In this document: piece by piece, positions 46,398 to 54,410 of the stretch
Position numbering within the stretch: the stretch's first letter is position 1
Layout of the letters: each line of letters starts with the position of its first letter
Assembly: GCF_016107655.1 (NCBI RefSeq)
Contig: NZ_JABASX010000001.1
Span: 434,001 to 498,000, forward strand
DNA from: Brevibacterium antiquum
GTDB taxonomy: Bacteria > Actinomycetota > Actinomycetes > Actinomycetales > Brevibacteriaceae
Direction: 5' to 3'
DNA length: 64,000 bases
Position numbers and translations under genes: made by a program
Notes under the pieces: generated by a model
What the model saw: the letters and a program-made list of their open reading frames with translations, nothing else
Database searches by the model: none
What the model was told of the DNA's origin: nothing

Positions 46398-46429
46398 AAC
46401 AGCAGAGACTTCGCAGAGTCTCTGCTGTT
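46398..46429. terminator. bidirectional terminator DUF3117/O-methyltransferase
   Basis: A perfect 13-bp stem, arms 46398-46410 and 46417-46429, with loop TCGCAG. AAC/GTTT flanks give a short U-run on both strands. Confidence 0.75.
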
Positions 46430-46436
46430 TCCGCAT

Positions 46437-47075
46437 TCACCGCCGGGTCTTCTGCACCATCAGCAGGCCCTGGCCGATGGGCAGCAGGACGCGTTCGAGG
46501 CGTTCCTGTTCGGCCAGTCGGTTGAGCAGTCCCCGCGCCGCCTGGGTCCGCGGCGAACGGTCGACGGGATCTGCTACGCCGCCCTTGAGCAGCGTCTGGT
46601 GGATGACGAGAAGCCCGTGCGCATCGAGCAGACGCAGTGCAGGTTCGATCATGCGTTCGAGATTGGTCGGTTCCGAGTCGATGAAGACCATGTCATAGGC
46701 GCTCGGTGCCAGCCGTTGGAGGACGTCTTCGGCACGCCCGCTCATCAGGCGCAGACGGCTGTGTCGGATGCCTGCCATGTCGATGAGATCGCGGGCGGCA
46801 CTCTGAGCTGTGGAGTTCGTGTCGATCGAGGTCAGGATCCCTGCATTGGGCATTCCCCGCAGCAGCGCCAATGTCGAGGTGCCGGCGCCGGTACCGACTT
46901 CGACCGCGGCGACAGGTGTGAGCAGACGGGCCAGAAGAGTCAGCGTCGACGCCGTCGTCTGCGACACCGGGGCCAGGCCGTTCTCATGTGAGAGCGCCCG
47001 CGCGGCGTCCAGGAGCGGATCAGGCCCGTTGTACTGTTCGGAGAAGGTGAGATCACCTGCGTTCTCGCGTGACAA
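46437..47075 (-). CDS. SAM-dependent O-methyltransferase (Rv1220c-like)
   Basis: 212 residues, class I methyltransferase. SAM motif I EVGTGAGTSTL is at about 58-68; the DMVFIDSEP strand replaces the usual FIDADK. This matches the catechol-O-methyltransferase-like family next to sigE in mycobacteria. The start is TTG 47075, with GGGAGG nearby. The substrate is unknown. It is read away from tatB and converges on DUF3117. Confidence 0.85.
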   Translation of the reverse strand: MSRENAGDLTFSEQYNGPDPLLDAARALSHENGLAPVSQTTASTLTLLARLLTPVAAVEVGTGAGTSTLALLRGMPNAGILTSIDTNSTAQSAARDLIDMAGIRHSRLRLMSGRAEDVLQRLAPSAYDMVFIDSEPTNLERMIEPALRLLDAHGLLVIHQTLLKGGVADPVDRSPRTQAARGLLNRLAEQERLERVLLPIGQGLLMVQKTRR

Positions 47076-47111
47076 TCGACCCTCCCTTTCGGCTGATATT
47101 TGGTTCCAAGT

Positions 47112-47444
47112 CTAACCGCTCCCGGGTTCGATTCCGTGGGTCCGCCACAGCTCCTCGAGATCTTCGACGTCGACGAAGGCAGATCTGCTGACCTTCTCAT
47201 ACGTGTGCGGGGTGCCCTCTTCGTCCCAGTGTTCGCGAGCCGTGGGAAGCAGGGCCTCCGGCAGCACTCCAGCGGCGTTGACGACCCTCCACCAGGTGAC
47301 ATTCGAGCCGAATTCCTTCATCACGCGCCCGACGTAGCGCGGCGAGCAGGAGGCGACCAGTCCGATGGCCCCGTAATTGACGACGTTGCCCTCCGGCACA
47401 AGTTCGACGATGCGCAGCACTCGTTCCACGACCACCTCGTCCAT
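47112..47444 (-). CDS. alkyltransferase-like (ATL) protein
   Basis: 110 residues, MGMT C-terminal domain only. VPEGNVVNYGAIGLVA and the winged-helix YVGRVMKEFG are family marks. The position of the alkyl-accepting Cys (PCHRV in MGMT) reads TWWRVV here, with Trp replacing Cys, as in Atl1-type proteins that bind O6-alkylguanine and pass it to nucleotide excision repair. ATG 47444 has GGAGGGAG upstream; an in-frame ATG 24 bp earlier is less well placed. It lies directly behind the O-methyltransferase gene start on the same strand. Confidence 0.88.
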   Translation of the reverse strand: MDEVVVERVLRIVELVPEGNVVNYGAIGLVASCSPRYVGRVMKEFGSNVTWWRVVNAAGVLPEALLPTAREHWDEEGTPHTYEKVSRSAFVDVEDLEELWRTHGIEPGSG

Positions 47445-47516
47445 TCGCGCAGCTCCCTCCTGTGGCATGTGACCGATCCTGTGCTGACCGTGAGTCGAGC
47501 CTACTGTGCTGCACGG

Positions 47517-47522
47517 TAGACT
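47517..47522 (+). promoter_or_regulatory. -10 box for leaderless tatB mRNA
   Basis: TAGACT, 7 nt, then ATG 47530; there is no Shine-Dalgarno sequence. Confidence 0.55.
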
Positions 47523-47529
47523 TGTTCTC

Positions 47530-47994
47530 ATGTTGGGTATCAACGGCACCGAGATGTTGATCCTGGTGGTAGTCGCTCTTGTCGTCATCGGGCCCAAACG
47601 CCTGCCCGAATATGCGCAGAAGCTGCGCGACCTGGTGCGCCAGATGCGTCGCATGGCTGAGGGCGCGAAGGACAGTGTGCGTCGCGACTTCGGGGATGAC
47701 TTCAACGACGTCGATTGGCAGAAGCTGGATCCGCGCCAGTACGATCCACGGCGGATCGTACGCGAGGCTCTTGTCGAGGAGGATTCAGCCATCCGCGAGT
47801 CGAAGCTTCGGGAGCAGTCGACGGCGGCCAGCGACAAACCCGCTCAGGCGATCGATTCCGAAAGCTCCACAGAACTTGCAGATCCCCCTGCCGAGTCCCG
47901 CCCGAAGACCCTGTCGCCGATCGAACGCTTCCAGGCCCAGACCGTCCTGCGTGACCGCTCCGTCAACGCGCCCTTCGATACTGAAGCAACCTGA
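47530..47994 (+). CDS. tatB: Sec-independent translocase subunit TatB
   Basis: 154 residues. The start MLGINGTEMLILVVVALVVIG (split 1-21) gives the short periplasmic N-terminus, a transmembrane helix and the conserved hinge GPKRLPEYAQKL, followed by an amphipathic helix (RDLVRQMRRMAEGAKD) and a disordered tail. TatB recognises twin-arginine signal peptides together with TatC. ATG 47530 is chosen over an upstream in-frame ATG at 47506 because it matches the family N-terminus and has a leaderless -10 box. In mycobacteria sigE, rseA and htrA precede tatB; here they are absent. Confidence 0.93.
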   Translation: MLGINGTEMLILVVVALVVIGPKRLPEYAQKLRDLVRQMRRMAEGAKDSVRRDFGDDFNDVDWQKLDPRQYDPRRIVREALVEEDSAIRESKLREQSTAASDKPAQAIDSESSTELADPPAESRPKTLSPIERFQAQTVLRDRSVNAPFDTEAT

Positions 47995-48080
47995 GTCAGA
48001 ACGACCTGAGTCAGTACGACCTTGTTCGGGACGTGCTCAGATAGAACGGCTTGACTCAGAACGACCTGGGTCGGGACGAA
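47991..48080. repeat. 15-bp tandem repeat between tatB and mrp
   Basis: Six degenerate copies with consensus CTGAGTCAGAACGAC (47991, 48006, 48021, 48036, 48051 and 48066). The first begins at the tatB stop codon. In one open frame it reads as pentapeptides of the type PESER-PESVR, but no start signal supports translation. Confidence 0.75.
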
Positions 48081-48088
48081 CAGACGGA

Positions 48089-49213
48089 TCAGACAGGGCT
48101 GAGGCCCAGAGATCGTCCGGACAGACCGCGTGAGCGATGCGCCAGCGTCGAGGCCAGAGACGCGAATTCCCGCGCGGCAGGGGAGTCCGGTTGTGCCAGA
48201 ACAACTGGGGTTCCGGAGTCCGAACCTTCGCGAACCTGAGTATCCAGCGGCACCTGTGCCAGCAGTTCGACCTGTGAGCCGATCGTCTCGGACAGATTCG
48301 CGGCCACTTGGGCCCCGCCTCCGGAGCCGAAGACATCCAGTCGAGTGCCATCGGGCATCTCCATCCAGGACATGTTCTCAATCACACCGGCCAGCCGCTG
48401 GTCGGTCTGAGTCGCGATCGAACCTGCGCGTTCGGCGACCTGTGCGGCAGCCTGCTGAGGGGTGGTGACGACGAGGAGTTCGGATCCCGGAAGCAGCTGC
48501 GCCACAGAGATCGCAATGTCGCCGGTGCCCGGAGGCAAGTCGAGAAGGAGCACGTCGAGGTCGCCCCAGAAGACATCGGTGAGGAACTGCTGGAGGGCGC
48601 GGTGGAGCATCGGTCCGCGCCATACGACGGCCTGGTTGGCCGGCACGAACATGCCGATGCTCATGACTTTCACATCGTGGGCGACCTGCGGAATGATCAT
48701 GTCATCGACCCGGGTCGGCTTGCCGGAGAGTCCGAGCATCGCCGGGATCGAGAAGCCGTAGATGTCGGCATCGACGACGCCCACCCGCAGACCGCTCTGG
48801 GCCAGAGACACGGCGAGGTTCGCAGTGATCGAGGACTTGCCTACGCCGCCCTTGCCCGAGGCGATCGCATAGACCTTCGTCAGGGAGTCAGGCTTGTTGA
48901 ACGGGACCTCGCGGCTCGTACCGGCGCCCTGGAGCTTCTCGCGCATCGCGGTGCGCTGCTCGGGAGTCATGGTGCCGAGGACGACCGACACCTCGGTGAC
49001 GCCCTCGACCTTCGACACCGCCGCCGTGGTGTCCTTGGTGATCGTGTCCTTGAGAGGACAGCCGGAGATGGTGAGAAGAACGGTGACGGTGACCTTGCCG
49101 CCGTCGATGCTGATGGACTCGACCATGTCGAGTTCCACGATGCTGCGGCGGATCTCCGGGTCGATGACGCCTGTCAGAGCTTCCCGAACGTTGTCCTCGG
49201 ATGGCCCACTCAT
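48089..49213 (-). CDS. mrp: Mrp/ApbC family Fe-S cluster carrier ATPase
   Basis: 374 residues. An N-terminal MIP18/DUF59 domain (1-85; SGCPLKDTI contains its conserved Cys) is followed by the Mrp P-loop domain with deviant Walker A GKGGVGKSS near 117, DADIYGFSIP, LDLPPGTGD and IENMSW. The usual CPxC pair after IENMS is absent (MPDGTRLDVFG), as in other actinobacterial Mrp proteins. It is thought to carry [4Fe-4S] clusters. AAAGGA lies before ATG 49213. It converges on tatB with the 15-bp repeat between. Confidence 0.92.
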   Translation of the reverse strand: MSGPSEDNVREALTGVIDPEIRRSIVELDMVESISIDGGKVTVTVLLTISGCPLKDTITKDTTAAVSKVEGVTEVSVVLGTMTPEQRTAMREKLQGAGTSREVPFNKPDSLTKVYAIASGKGGVGKSSITANLAVSLAQSGLRVGVVDADIYGFSIPAMLGLSGKPTRVDDMIIPQVAHDVKVMSIGMFVPANQAVVWRGPMLHRALQQFLTDVFWGDLDVLLLDLPPGTGDIAISVAQLLPGSELLVVTTPQQAAAQVAERAGSIATQTDQRLAGVIENMSWMEMPDGTRLDVFGSGGGAQVAANLSETIGSQVELLAQVPLDTQVREGSDSGTPVVLAQPDSPAAREFASLASTLAHRSRGLSGRSLGLSPV

Positions 49214-49256
49214 GTGCTCACGTCCTTTCTCTTCCCGATCAGTGTTCTCGGGGCCT

Positions 49257-49790
49257 TCAGCCTACCTGTTCGTCGTCGGAGCGGTCACTTCGGATCGGAT
49301 TGTCCTCAGGTGCCTTTGCGTCCTCTTCGAGTTCCTTGAGCAGGTCTTTGAGTTCGGAACGGATGAAGTCGCGTGTGGCCACCTCACGCATGGCGATGCG
49401 CAGAGCCGCGACCTCACGGGCCAGGTATTCGGTGTCGGCGAGGTTGCGTTCGGCGCGCTGCCTGTCATGTTCGAACTCGACACGGTCACGGTCTGTGCTG
49501 CGGTTCTCTGCCAACAGGATCAGCGGTGCGGCATAGGAGGCCTGCAGCGACAGGATCAGCGTCAGGAGTGTGAAGTTCAACGACCGAGGATCGAACTGCC
49601 AGGCCTCGGGCAGGAGAGTGTTCCAAATCAGCCAGACGGCGCAGAACACGGTCATACCGACGAGGAACGCGGGAGTGCCCATGAACCGGGCGAAGCCCTC
49701 GGCGCCACGGCCGAAGGTCTCCGGCGACATCGCGATGTTGGGGAGTTTGCGTTTGCTTGAACGGGGAACGTCGAAATCGTCAGCAGCCAT
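49257..49790 (-). CDS. DUF1003 family membrane protein
   Basis: 177 residues. Two transmembrane helices (about 37-59 and 72-93) with the family pattern FCAVWLIWNTL, then LLTLILSLQASYAAPLILLAENR (split) and a long charged coiled coil (about 95-155). DUF1003 proteins are widespread and functionally uncharacterised. The gene follows the MgtE-N/CBS gene with a 2-bp gap and is almost certainly in its operon, suggesting a joint membrane role such as magnesium-related sensing (inference). Confidence 0.9.
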   Translation of the reverse strand: MAADDFDVPRSSKRKLPNIAMSPETFGRGAEGFARFMGTPAFLVGMTVFCAVWLIWNTLLPEAWQFDPRSLNFTLLTLILSLQASYAAPLILLAENRSTDRDRVEFEHDRQRAERNLADTEYLAREVAALRIAMREVATRDFIRSELKDLLKELEEDAKAPEDNPIRSDRSDDEQVG

Positions 49791-49792
49791 TG

Positions 49793-51067
49793 CTATCCCC
49801 TCCTGAGATCATCACGACCGGTGACCCGCCAGTCGTCGGGCAGCAGCTCGTCGAGGACGTCATCGACGGTGACAACACCGATGAGGTGGTCGTTCTCGTC
49901 GGTGATCGGCACGGACACCAGATTGTACGCCGCCAGCAGTTTGGTGACCTCGCCCAGCGGCGAATCCGGAGGCAGCGCCTCGACCTCCGTGTCGAGCATG
50001 ATGCCGACCGCCTCGTGCGGAGGATGTCGCAGCATCTCCTGAATGTGGACGATGCCCAGATACTTGCCCGTCGGCGTCTCGATGGGCTGTCGGCAGACGA
50101 AGACAGCTGCCGCCAGTGCAGCGGGAAGGTCCTCGCGTCGGACATGGGCCAGCGCCTCGGCGACGGTGGTCTCGGGGGTCAGGATGACCGGTTCCGTGGT
50201 CATCAGCCCACCGGCGGTGTCATCGTCGTAGGACAGCAGGGTGCGCACATCCTCGGCGTCATCGGGCTCCATCAGCGCGAGGAACCGTTCTGCCTGCTCA
50301 TCGCTGAGCTCGCCGAGGAGGTCGGCCGCGTCATCGGGTTCCATCTCTTCGAGCACCGTCACTGCACGTTCGGTGTCGAGAGCGGAGAGGAGCTCGACCT
50401 GTGTCTCATCGGGCAGCTCCTCGATGACATCGGCCAAGCGCACGTCGTCGAGGGCCCGGGCGACTTGGAGTCGACGTTCGGGCTTCATCTCGAACAGGAC
50501 ATCGGCGAGGTCGGCGGGCTTCGTATCCTGGTAGGCGGCAATGAGCTGTGTGGCCTCCTGGTCGACGTCGGAGTCGGCCGGATGCTCGGTGTCGGTCCAG
50601 GAGATCTGCATCGTCTCACCGCGCCGTCGGAAGGCCGAGAACGCACTGCGTTCCTGGACTCTTCGCACAAAGAGGCGAGTCACCTCCCAGTCCTTGTTGA
50701 CCTGCTGTTCGATGCCGACGTCTTCGATTTGGATGGGGGAGTCGTCCTCGCGCAGGCGCAGACGACGGTCGAGGAGGTCGTTGATCACCAGCGTCTCCGA
50801 GCGGCGCTGTTCGAAACGGCGCATGTTCACCAGTCCGGTGGTGATGACCTGACCGGAGTCGATTGATGTCACCCTGCCCATCGGCACGAAGACGCGTCTG
50901 CGACCGGGAACTTCGACGACGAGGCCGATGACCCGAGGGAACTGCCGCATGGTGGCGCGGTAGACGATGACGGCGTCCCTCACGCGCCCGACCTGGTCCC
51001 CGAGAGGGTCGAAGACGGGGACGGCGATGAGGCGCGCGACGAAGACTCTTTTCGGTGGACCACTCAT
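49793..51067 (-). CDS. MgtE N-terminal and CBS domain protein (Rv1232c-like)
   Basis: 424 residues. N-terminal PRC-barrel-like part (about 10-130), a MgtE intracellular N domain (about 175-275; repeated PADLADVLFEM, LADVIEELP, AADLLGEL units) and a tandem CBS pair (about 285-405; LMTTEPVILTPETTVAEAL). The transmembrane channel domain of MgtE is absent, so it is a soluble sensor-type relative of the magnesium channel. The start at ATG 51067 has TAGGCT seven bases upstream. The DUF1003 gene follows. Confidence 0.9.
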   Translation of the reverse strand: MSGPPKRVFVARLIAVPVFDPLGDQVGRVRDAVIVYRATMRQFPRVIGLVVEVPGRRRVFVPMGRVTSIDSGQVITTGLVNMRRFEQRRSETLVINDLLDRRLRLREDDSPIQIEDVGIEQQVNKDWEVTRLFVRRVQERSAFSAFRRRGETMQISWTDTEHPADSDVDQEATQLIAAYQDTKPADLADVLFEMKPERRLQVARALDDVRLADVIEELPDETQVELLSALDTERAVTVLEEMEPDDAADLLGELSDEQAERFLALMEPDDAEDVRTLLSYDDDTAGGLMTTEPVILTPETTVAEALAHVRREDLPAALAAAVFVCRQPIETPTGKYLGIVHIQEMLRHPPHEAVGIMLDTEVEALPPDSPLGEVTKLLAAYNLVSVPITDENDHLIGVVTVDDVLDELLPDDWRVTGRDDLRRG

Positions 51068-51074
51068 GATCTCA

Positions 51075-51080
51075 AGCCTA
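51075..51080 (-). promoter_or_regulatory. -10 box for leaderless MgtE-N/CBS mRNA
   Basis: TAGGCT on the minus strand, 7 nt, then ATG at 51067. Confidence 0.5.
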
Positions 51081-51153
51081 CGGGGTCATGGACGCAGTGT
51101 GAGAGAGGCGGCACGGGTCGGGATCGTCGAGCTCCGCCATTCCGACATCACTT

Positions 51154-51186
51154 GTTGTTCATTAACGGGCCGTGCCGAGGTCACAC
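51154..51186 (+). promoter_or_regulatory. PHO-box-like 11-mers upstream of phosphoesterase
   Basis: GTTCATTAACG (51154-51164) and GGTCACACAGG (51176-51186) each fit the streptomycete PHO unit G-G/T-TCA-YYY-R-S-G with one deviation and are exactly 22 bp (two units) apart. The -10-like TAGGGT lies at 51203-51208. Confidence 0.4.
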
Positions 51187-51256
51187 AGGAGTCTCTCAGC
51201 CTCCCTAGGGTCCTTTCTCGGCAGAACTTCCCACTACCGAATACAAGGAGACCTTT

Positions 51257-53185
51257 ATGTCTGAAAGACGAATTCGTCCGCGTGCGGTGACGGGACTCAG
51301 CGCCTGCGCAGCTCTCGCCCTGATGGCGCCGCTGGTGGGCGCAAGCTCCGCAGCGGCCGCCGATTCCCCCGCCGAACTCTACGAAGGCCACGTGCAGGTG
51401 GACCGCGGCCAGGCCGATGACCCTGAGACTCTGAAGGGTCAGGTCTTCGATGACGTCAACGAGAATTCGAAGCTCGACGGAGACGAAACGGGCATCGCCG
51501 ACGTCGCCGTGACCAACGGCGTCGACGTCGTGCAGACCGACGGCAAGGGTTCCTACGAGCTGCCCGTTCGTGACAACATGACGGTCTCCATCACCCAGCC
51601 GTCCGGCTGGCAGGTCCCGGTCGACTCGGACAACTTCGCGCAGTTCAGCTACAACCACCTGCCGAAGGGTTCGCCACAGCTCAAGTTCGGTGGAATCAAA
51701 CCGACAGGGGACACCCCGAAGGCCGTGAACTTCCCGATGATCGAGTCATCGGCGACCGCCTCGGCGAAACAGGACTGCGCAATCGCCTCCGACACCCAGG
51801 CCTATGACAAGACCGAAATGGGCTACGCCCGTGACGGCGCCGTCGGCGACCTTGCCGATCGTGACGACTACAATGGCTGCGGCGTCCTCCTGCTCGGAGA
51901 CAATGTGGGCGATGACCTCAGCCTCAACGACGAGCTCCGCGACATCTACTCTGAGATGAACGGCCCGGTTCGTGCCGCTCCCGGCAACCACGACCAGGAC
52001 TACGACTCTCCGGACGACGCCCACGCACTCGACACCTTCCGTGACCAGTTCGGACCCGGCCACTTCTCCTACGACGTCGGCAAGACGCACTTCGTCGTCC
52101 TCGACAGCATCGAATACTCGGGCAACCAGTCGACGAAGAAGTACAAGGAGAAGATCGGAGCAGAGCAGCTCGAATGGCTCGAAAACGATCTCAAGAATGT
52201 GCCGAACAACGCCCACGTCGTCATCGCGACGCACGTACCGATCGTGACTCACAAACAGGTTGTCGCCGAGGACGCCAAAGAATTCTATGACGTCATCTCC
52301 GACTACCCGAACGCGGTGACCGTCGGCGGTCACACGCACACGCAGGAGAACCTCGTGGCCGGTGAGCAGCGCAAGGAATGGGCCGACGAGGGCATCGACA
52401 CCCTCCCCAACACCCAGATCGTCGCCGGTGCCGTCTCCGGTGACTGGTACTCAGGCGGACTCAACGCGGACGGGCTGCCCTACTCCTTCACCGGTGATGC
52501 CTCCGAACCGGGCGTCCAAACCCTCTCATTCGACGGTTCCGACCGCAGCGAACGCTACACCGTCCGCAACGAGTCCGATGACCACCAGCTGCTGCTGGGC
52601 GTGAATTCACCAGAATGGCGCGATTGGGCACAGAAGGCACAGGACTGGCAGGACGCCGACAAGGCAGGCGAAGAGCCAAAGGCGATCTCCGAGCGCGTCG
52701 TGACCCGTGACGACCTCAAGCAGGGCGACTCCTGGCTGACATCGAGCTTCCTCGCCGGCACATCAGATGCTCGGGTCGAGGTCAGCTTCGACGGCAAGTC
52801 GAATACCGTCGCCGAGCACACTCAGCCCGGTAAGGGCGAGTCGCTGGCCAAGGGCTGGGAGTACACCGATCCGTACACGGCCTCGCAGAACCTGCGGACA
52901 TCGGGCAGCGTCGGACAGTCAAGCTCGCACCTGTGGCGAGCCGAGTTGCCGACCGATCTCGACCTCGGCACCCACAGCGCCGAAGTGACCGGCACGGACC
53001 GCTACGGTCGTGAGTACACGGAGACCATCCGCTTCACCGTTGTCGAGGACGAAGCCGCTGCGGCGCAGACCTCGAAGAAGCAGCTGGCGAAGGACGGCTT
53101 CAGCACTCAGCAGGAGAAGAAGGTCGACGAAGACGACCGGCAGGGACTCGACTCGGACGAGGCCCGCCAGGCGAACTCGAACTGA
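51257..53185 (+). CDS. secreted calcineurin-like metallophosphoesterase
   Basis: 642 residues. A Sec signal peptide (about 1-36, ending ASSAAAAD) leads to an N-terminal beta domain (LKGQVFDDVNENSKLDGDETG, split near 60-80; MetallophosN/SdrD-like). The catalytic domain follows: IASDTQ (DxH position with Gln), GDNVGDD, APGNHDQ, IATHVP and GGHTHT; a C-terminal MetallophosC-like beta domain and a charged tail close it. It would hydrolyse phosphoesters outside the cell. AAGGAG precedes ATG 51257. PHO-box-like repeats suggest phosphate-starvation control. Confidence 0.9.
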   Translation: MSERRIRPRAVTGLSACAALALMAPLVGASSAAAADSPAELYEGHVQVDRGQADDPETLKGQVFDDVNENSKLDGDETGIADVAVTNGVDVVQTDGKGSYELPVRDNMTVSITQPSGWQVPVDSDNFAQFSYNHLPKGSPQLKFGGIKPTGDTPKAVNFPMIESSATASAKQDCAIASDTQAYDKTEMGYARDGAVGDLADRDDYNGCGVLLLGDNVGDDLSLNDELRDIYSEMNGPVRAAPGNHDQDYDSPDDAHALDTFRDQFGPGHFSYDVGKTHFVVLDSIEYSGNQSTKKYKEKIGAEQLEWLENDLKNVPNNAHVVIATHVPIVTHKQVVAEDAKEFYDVISDYPNAVTVGGHTHTQENLVAGEQRKEWADEGIDTLPNTQIVAGAVSGDWYSGGLNADGLPYSFTGDASEPGVQTLSFDGSDRSERYTVRNESDDHQLLLGVNSPEWRDWAQKAQDWQDADKAGEEPKAISERVVTRDDLKQGDSWLTSSFLAGTSDARVEVSFDGKSNTVAEHTQPGKGESLAKGWEYTDPYTASQNLRTSGSVGQSSSHLWRAELPTDLDLGTHSAEVTGTDRYGREYTETIRFTVVEDEAAAAQTSKKQLAKDGFSTQQEKKVDEDDRQGLDSDEARQANSN

Positions 53186-53245
53186 TCGGTTCCCCTGAGC
53201 GAGACTGCTGAATCAGAGCGAGACTTCTGAAGCAGATCTGCACAG

Positions 53246-53290
53246 CTGAGGGCGGGCGCCGGCATCATTGATGTCGGCGCCCGCCCTCAG
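53246..53290. terminator. bidirectional hairpin phosphoesterase/S58 peptidase
   Basis: The ends CTGAGGGCGGGCGCCG and CGGCGCCCGCCCTCAG pair perfectly (16 bp), extended by CAT/ATG after one mismatch. It lies between convergent genes, without a U-tract. Confidence 0.7.
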
Positions 53291-53333
53291 TCTCTGTCTG
53301 CATTCGGCTGTTCGAGCCGCAGCTGTGATCTGC

Positions 53334-54410
53334 TCAGGGCAGTGCAGCGAAGGCCCCTGCAAATTCGGGGGCGACATCGCTGAGCGTCGGCGGCTGGCCC
53401 CACGCGTCTTCCACCGATGCAGCGGCGACGTGAGCATCGATGACCGCCAGGCTCAGGGCATCCGCGGCAGCAGCCGTGATCGTCACCTGATCAAGTGTCG
53501 AGGCCGCGAAGTCATCAGGAAGTGCCACTTCGCCGGTGGCGATGCCGAAGACCGTGTCGCCGTCGAAGAGCGTGTGCGAGGGCCGGATCGCGCGGGCGAT
53601 TCCGGCCTGGGCACCAGCGGCCATACGCGTGACCTGGGCAGGATCCAAGGCCGCGTTCGTGGCCACGATGGCGATGGTCGTGTTCTTCGACGAGGTGGCC
53701 TCCACCATGGTTGTGGGAGCCGCGGGCAGATGCCCGATGCTCGGCAGATCGAACCCATAGGAGTTCAGGAGAGGGTGCGCCCACAGCGTGCCATCGGGCG
53801 TCCCGATCGTCCCGAACGGGTTAGCCACCACAAGCGCGGCAACGAGGTATCCGCCGGGCAGACGGATCGAGACGGATCCCAAAGAGCTGCGCATGCTCTG
53901 CATTCCCGAACGAGCACCGAGACCCGCGCCGAGGCTGCCCCTGACCGCGGTGGGCTCTGCCCCGTCGTGGGTGGATCGAAGCGCCGCACGGGCCGCGGTC
54001 GCCCCGTCGGAGTCCGTGGGCGGACGCACGGGCCCATCGCCTCGTCCGAGGTCGAAGATCGCGGCAGCAGGGACGAGTGGAACGACGGTGTCCGTCAGGC
54101 CCGGGGCAGGGAATCCACGCCCTGCCTCGGCGAGGGTGCGAACGACACCGCTCACCGACTGCAGTCCCAGGGCTGAGCCACCGGTGATCACGATCGCATC
54201 GGCACCGTAGGAGTGAGTGCCGGGAGCGATGACGTCGGTCTCATGGGTGGCCGGGCCGCCGCCGCGGACGTCGACGCCCACCCGGGCTCCCGGTGGAGGC
54301 AGGACGGCAGTGACACCGGTCAGCCCATCCGGGGCGAAGTGACCGGCGTGGCCCACAGCGATCCCCGGAATCTCCAGAATTCCCCCGCCCCGGATCGGGC
54401 CAATGGTCAT
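53334..54410 (-). CDS. P1/S58 family peptidase (DmpA/NylC-like)
   Basis: 358 residues, N-terminal-nucleophile hydrolase that self-cleaves. The cleavage/nucleophile motif SKNTTIAIVATNA is at 241-253, so Asn243|Thr244 should be the processing site as in NylC-type enzymes. VGHAGHFAPDGLTGVT and GGSALGL are further family marks. Related enzymes act as D-aminopeptidases or oligoamide hydrolases. The start overlaps the aminopeptidase P stop by 4 bp, so the two peptidases are co-translated. Confidence 0.9.
   Translation of the reverse strand: MTIGPIRGGGILEIPGIAVGHAGHFAPDGLTGVTAVLPPPGARVGVDVRGGGPATHETDVIAPGTHSYGADAIVITGGSALGLQSVSGVVRTLAEAGRGFPAPGLTDTVVPLVPAAAIFDLGRGDGPVRPPTDSDGATAARAALRSTHDGAEPTAVRGSLGAGLGARSGMQSMRSSLGSVSIRLPGGYLVAALVVANPFGTIGTPDGTLWAHPLLNSYGFDLPSIGHLPAAPTTMVEATSSKNTTIAIVATNAALDPAQVTRMAAGAQAGIARAIRPSHTLFDGDTVFGIATGEVALPDDFAASTLDQVTITAAAADALSLAVIDAHVAAASVEDAWGQPPTLSDVAPEFAGAFAALP

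Noticed and set aside
47118..47150. GGGTTCGATTCC, which resembles a tRNA T-loop
   Set aside because: The flanking bases do not form a T stem or acceptor stem, and the stretch encodes the C-terminus of the ATL protein on the minus strand.
47991..48080. Possible CRISPR array
   Set aside because: Units are contiguous 15-bp copies without unique spacers and no cas genes are near.
47579..48133. Open frame encoding PESER-like pentapeptides over the 15-bp repeats
   Set aside because: It overlaps tatB in another frame, with no plausible start signal; the repeat itself is retained as a DNA feature.
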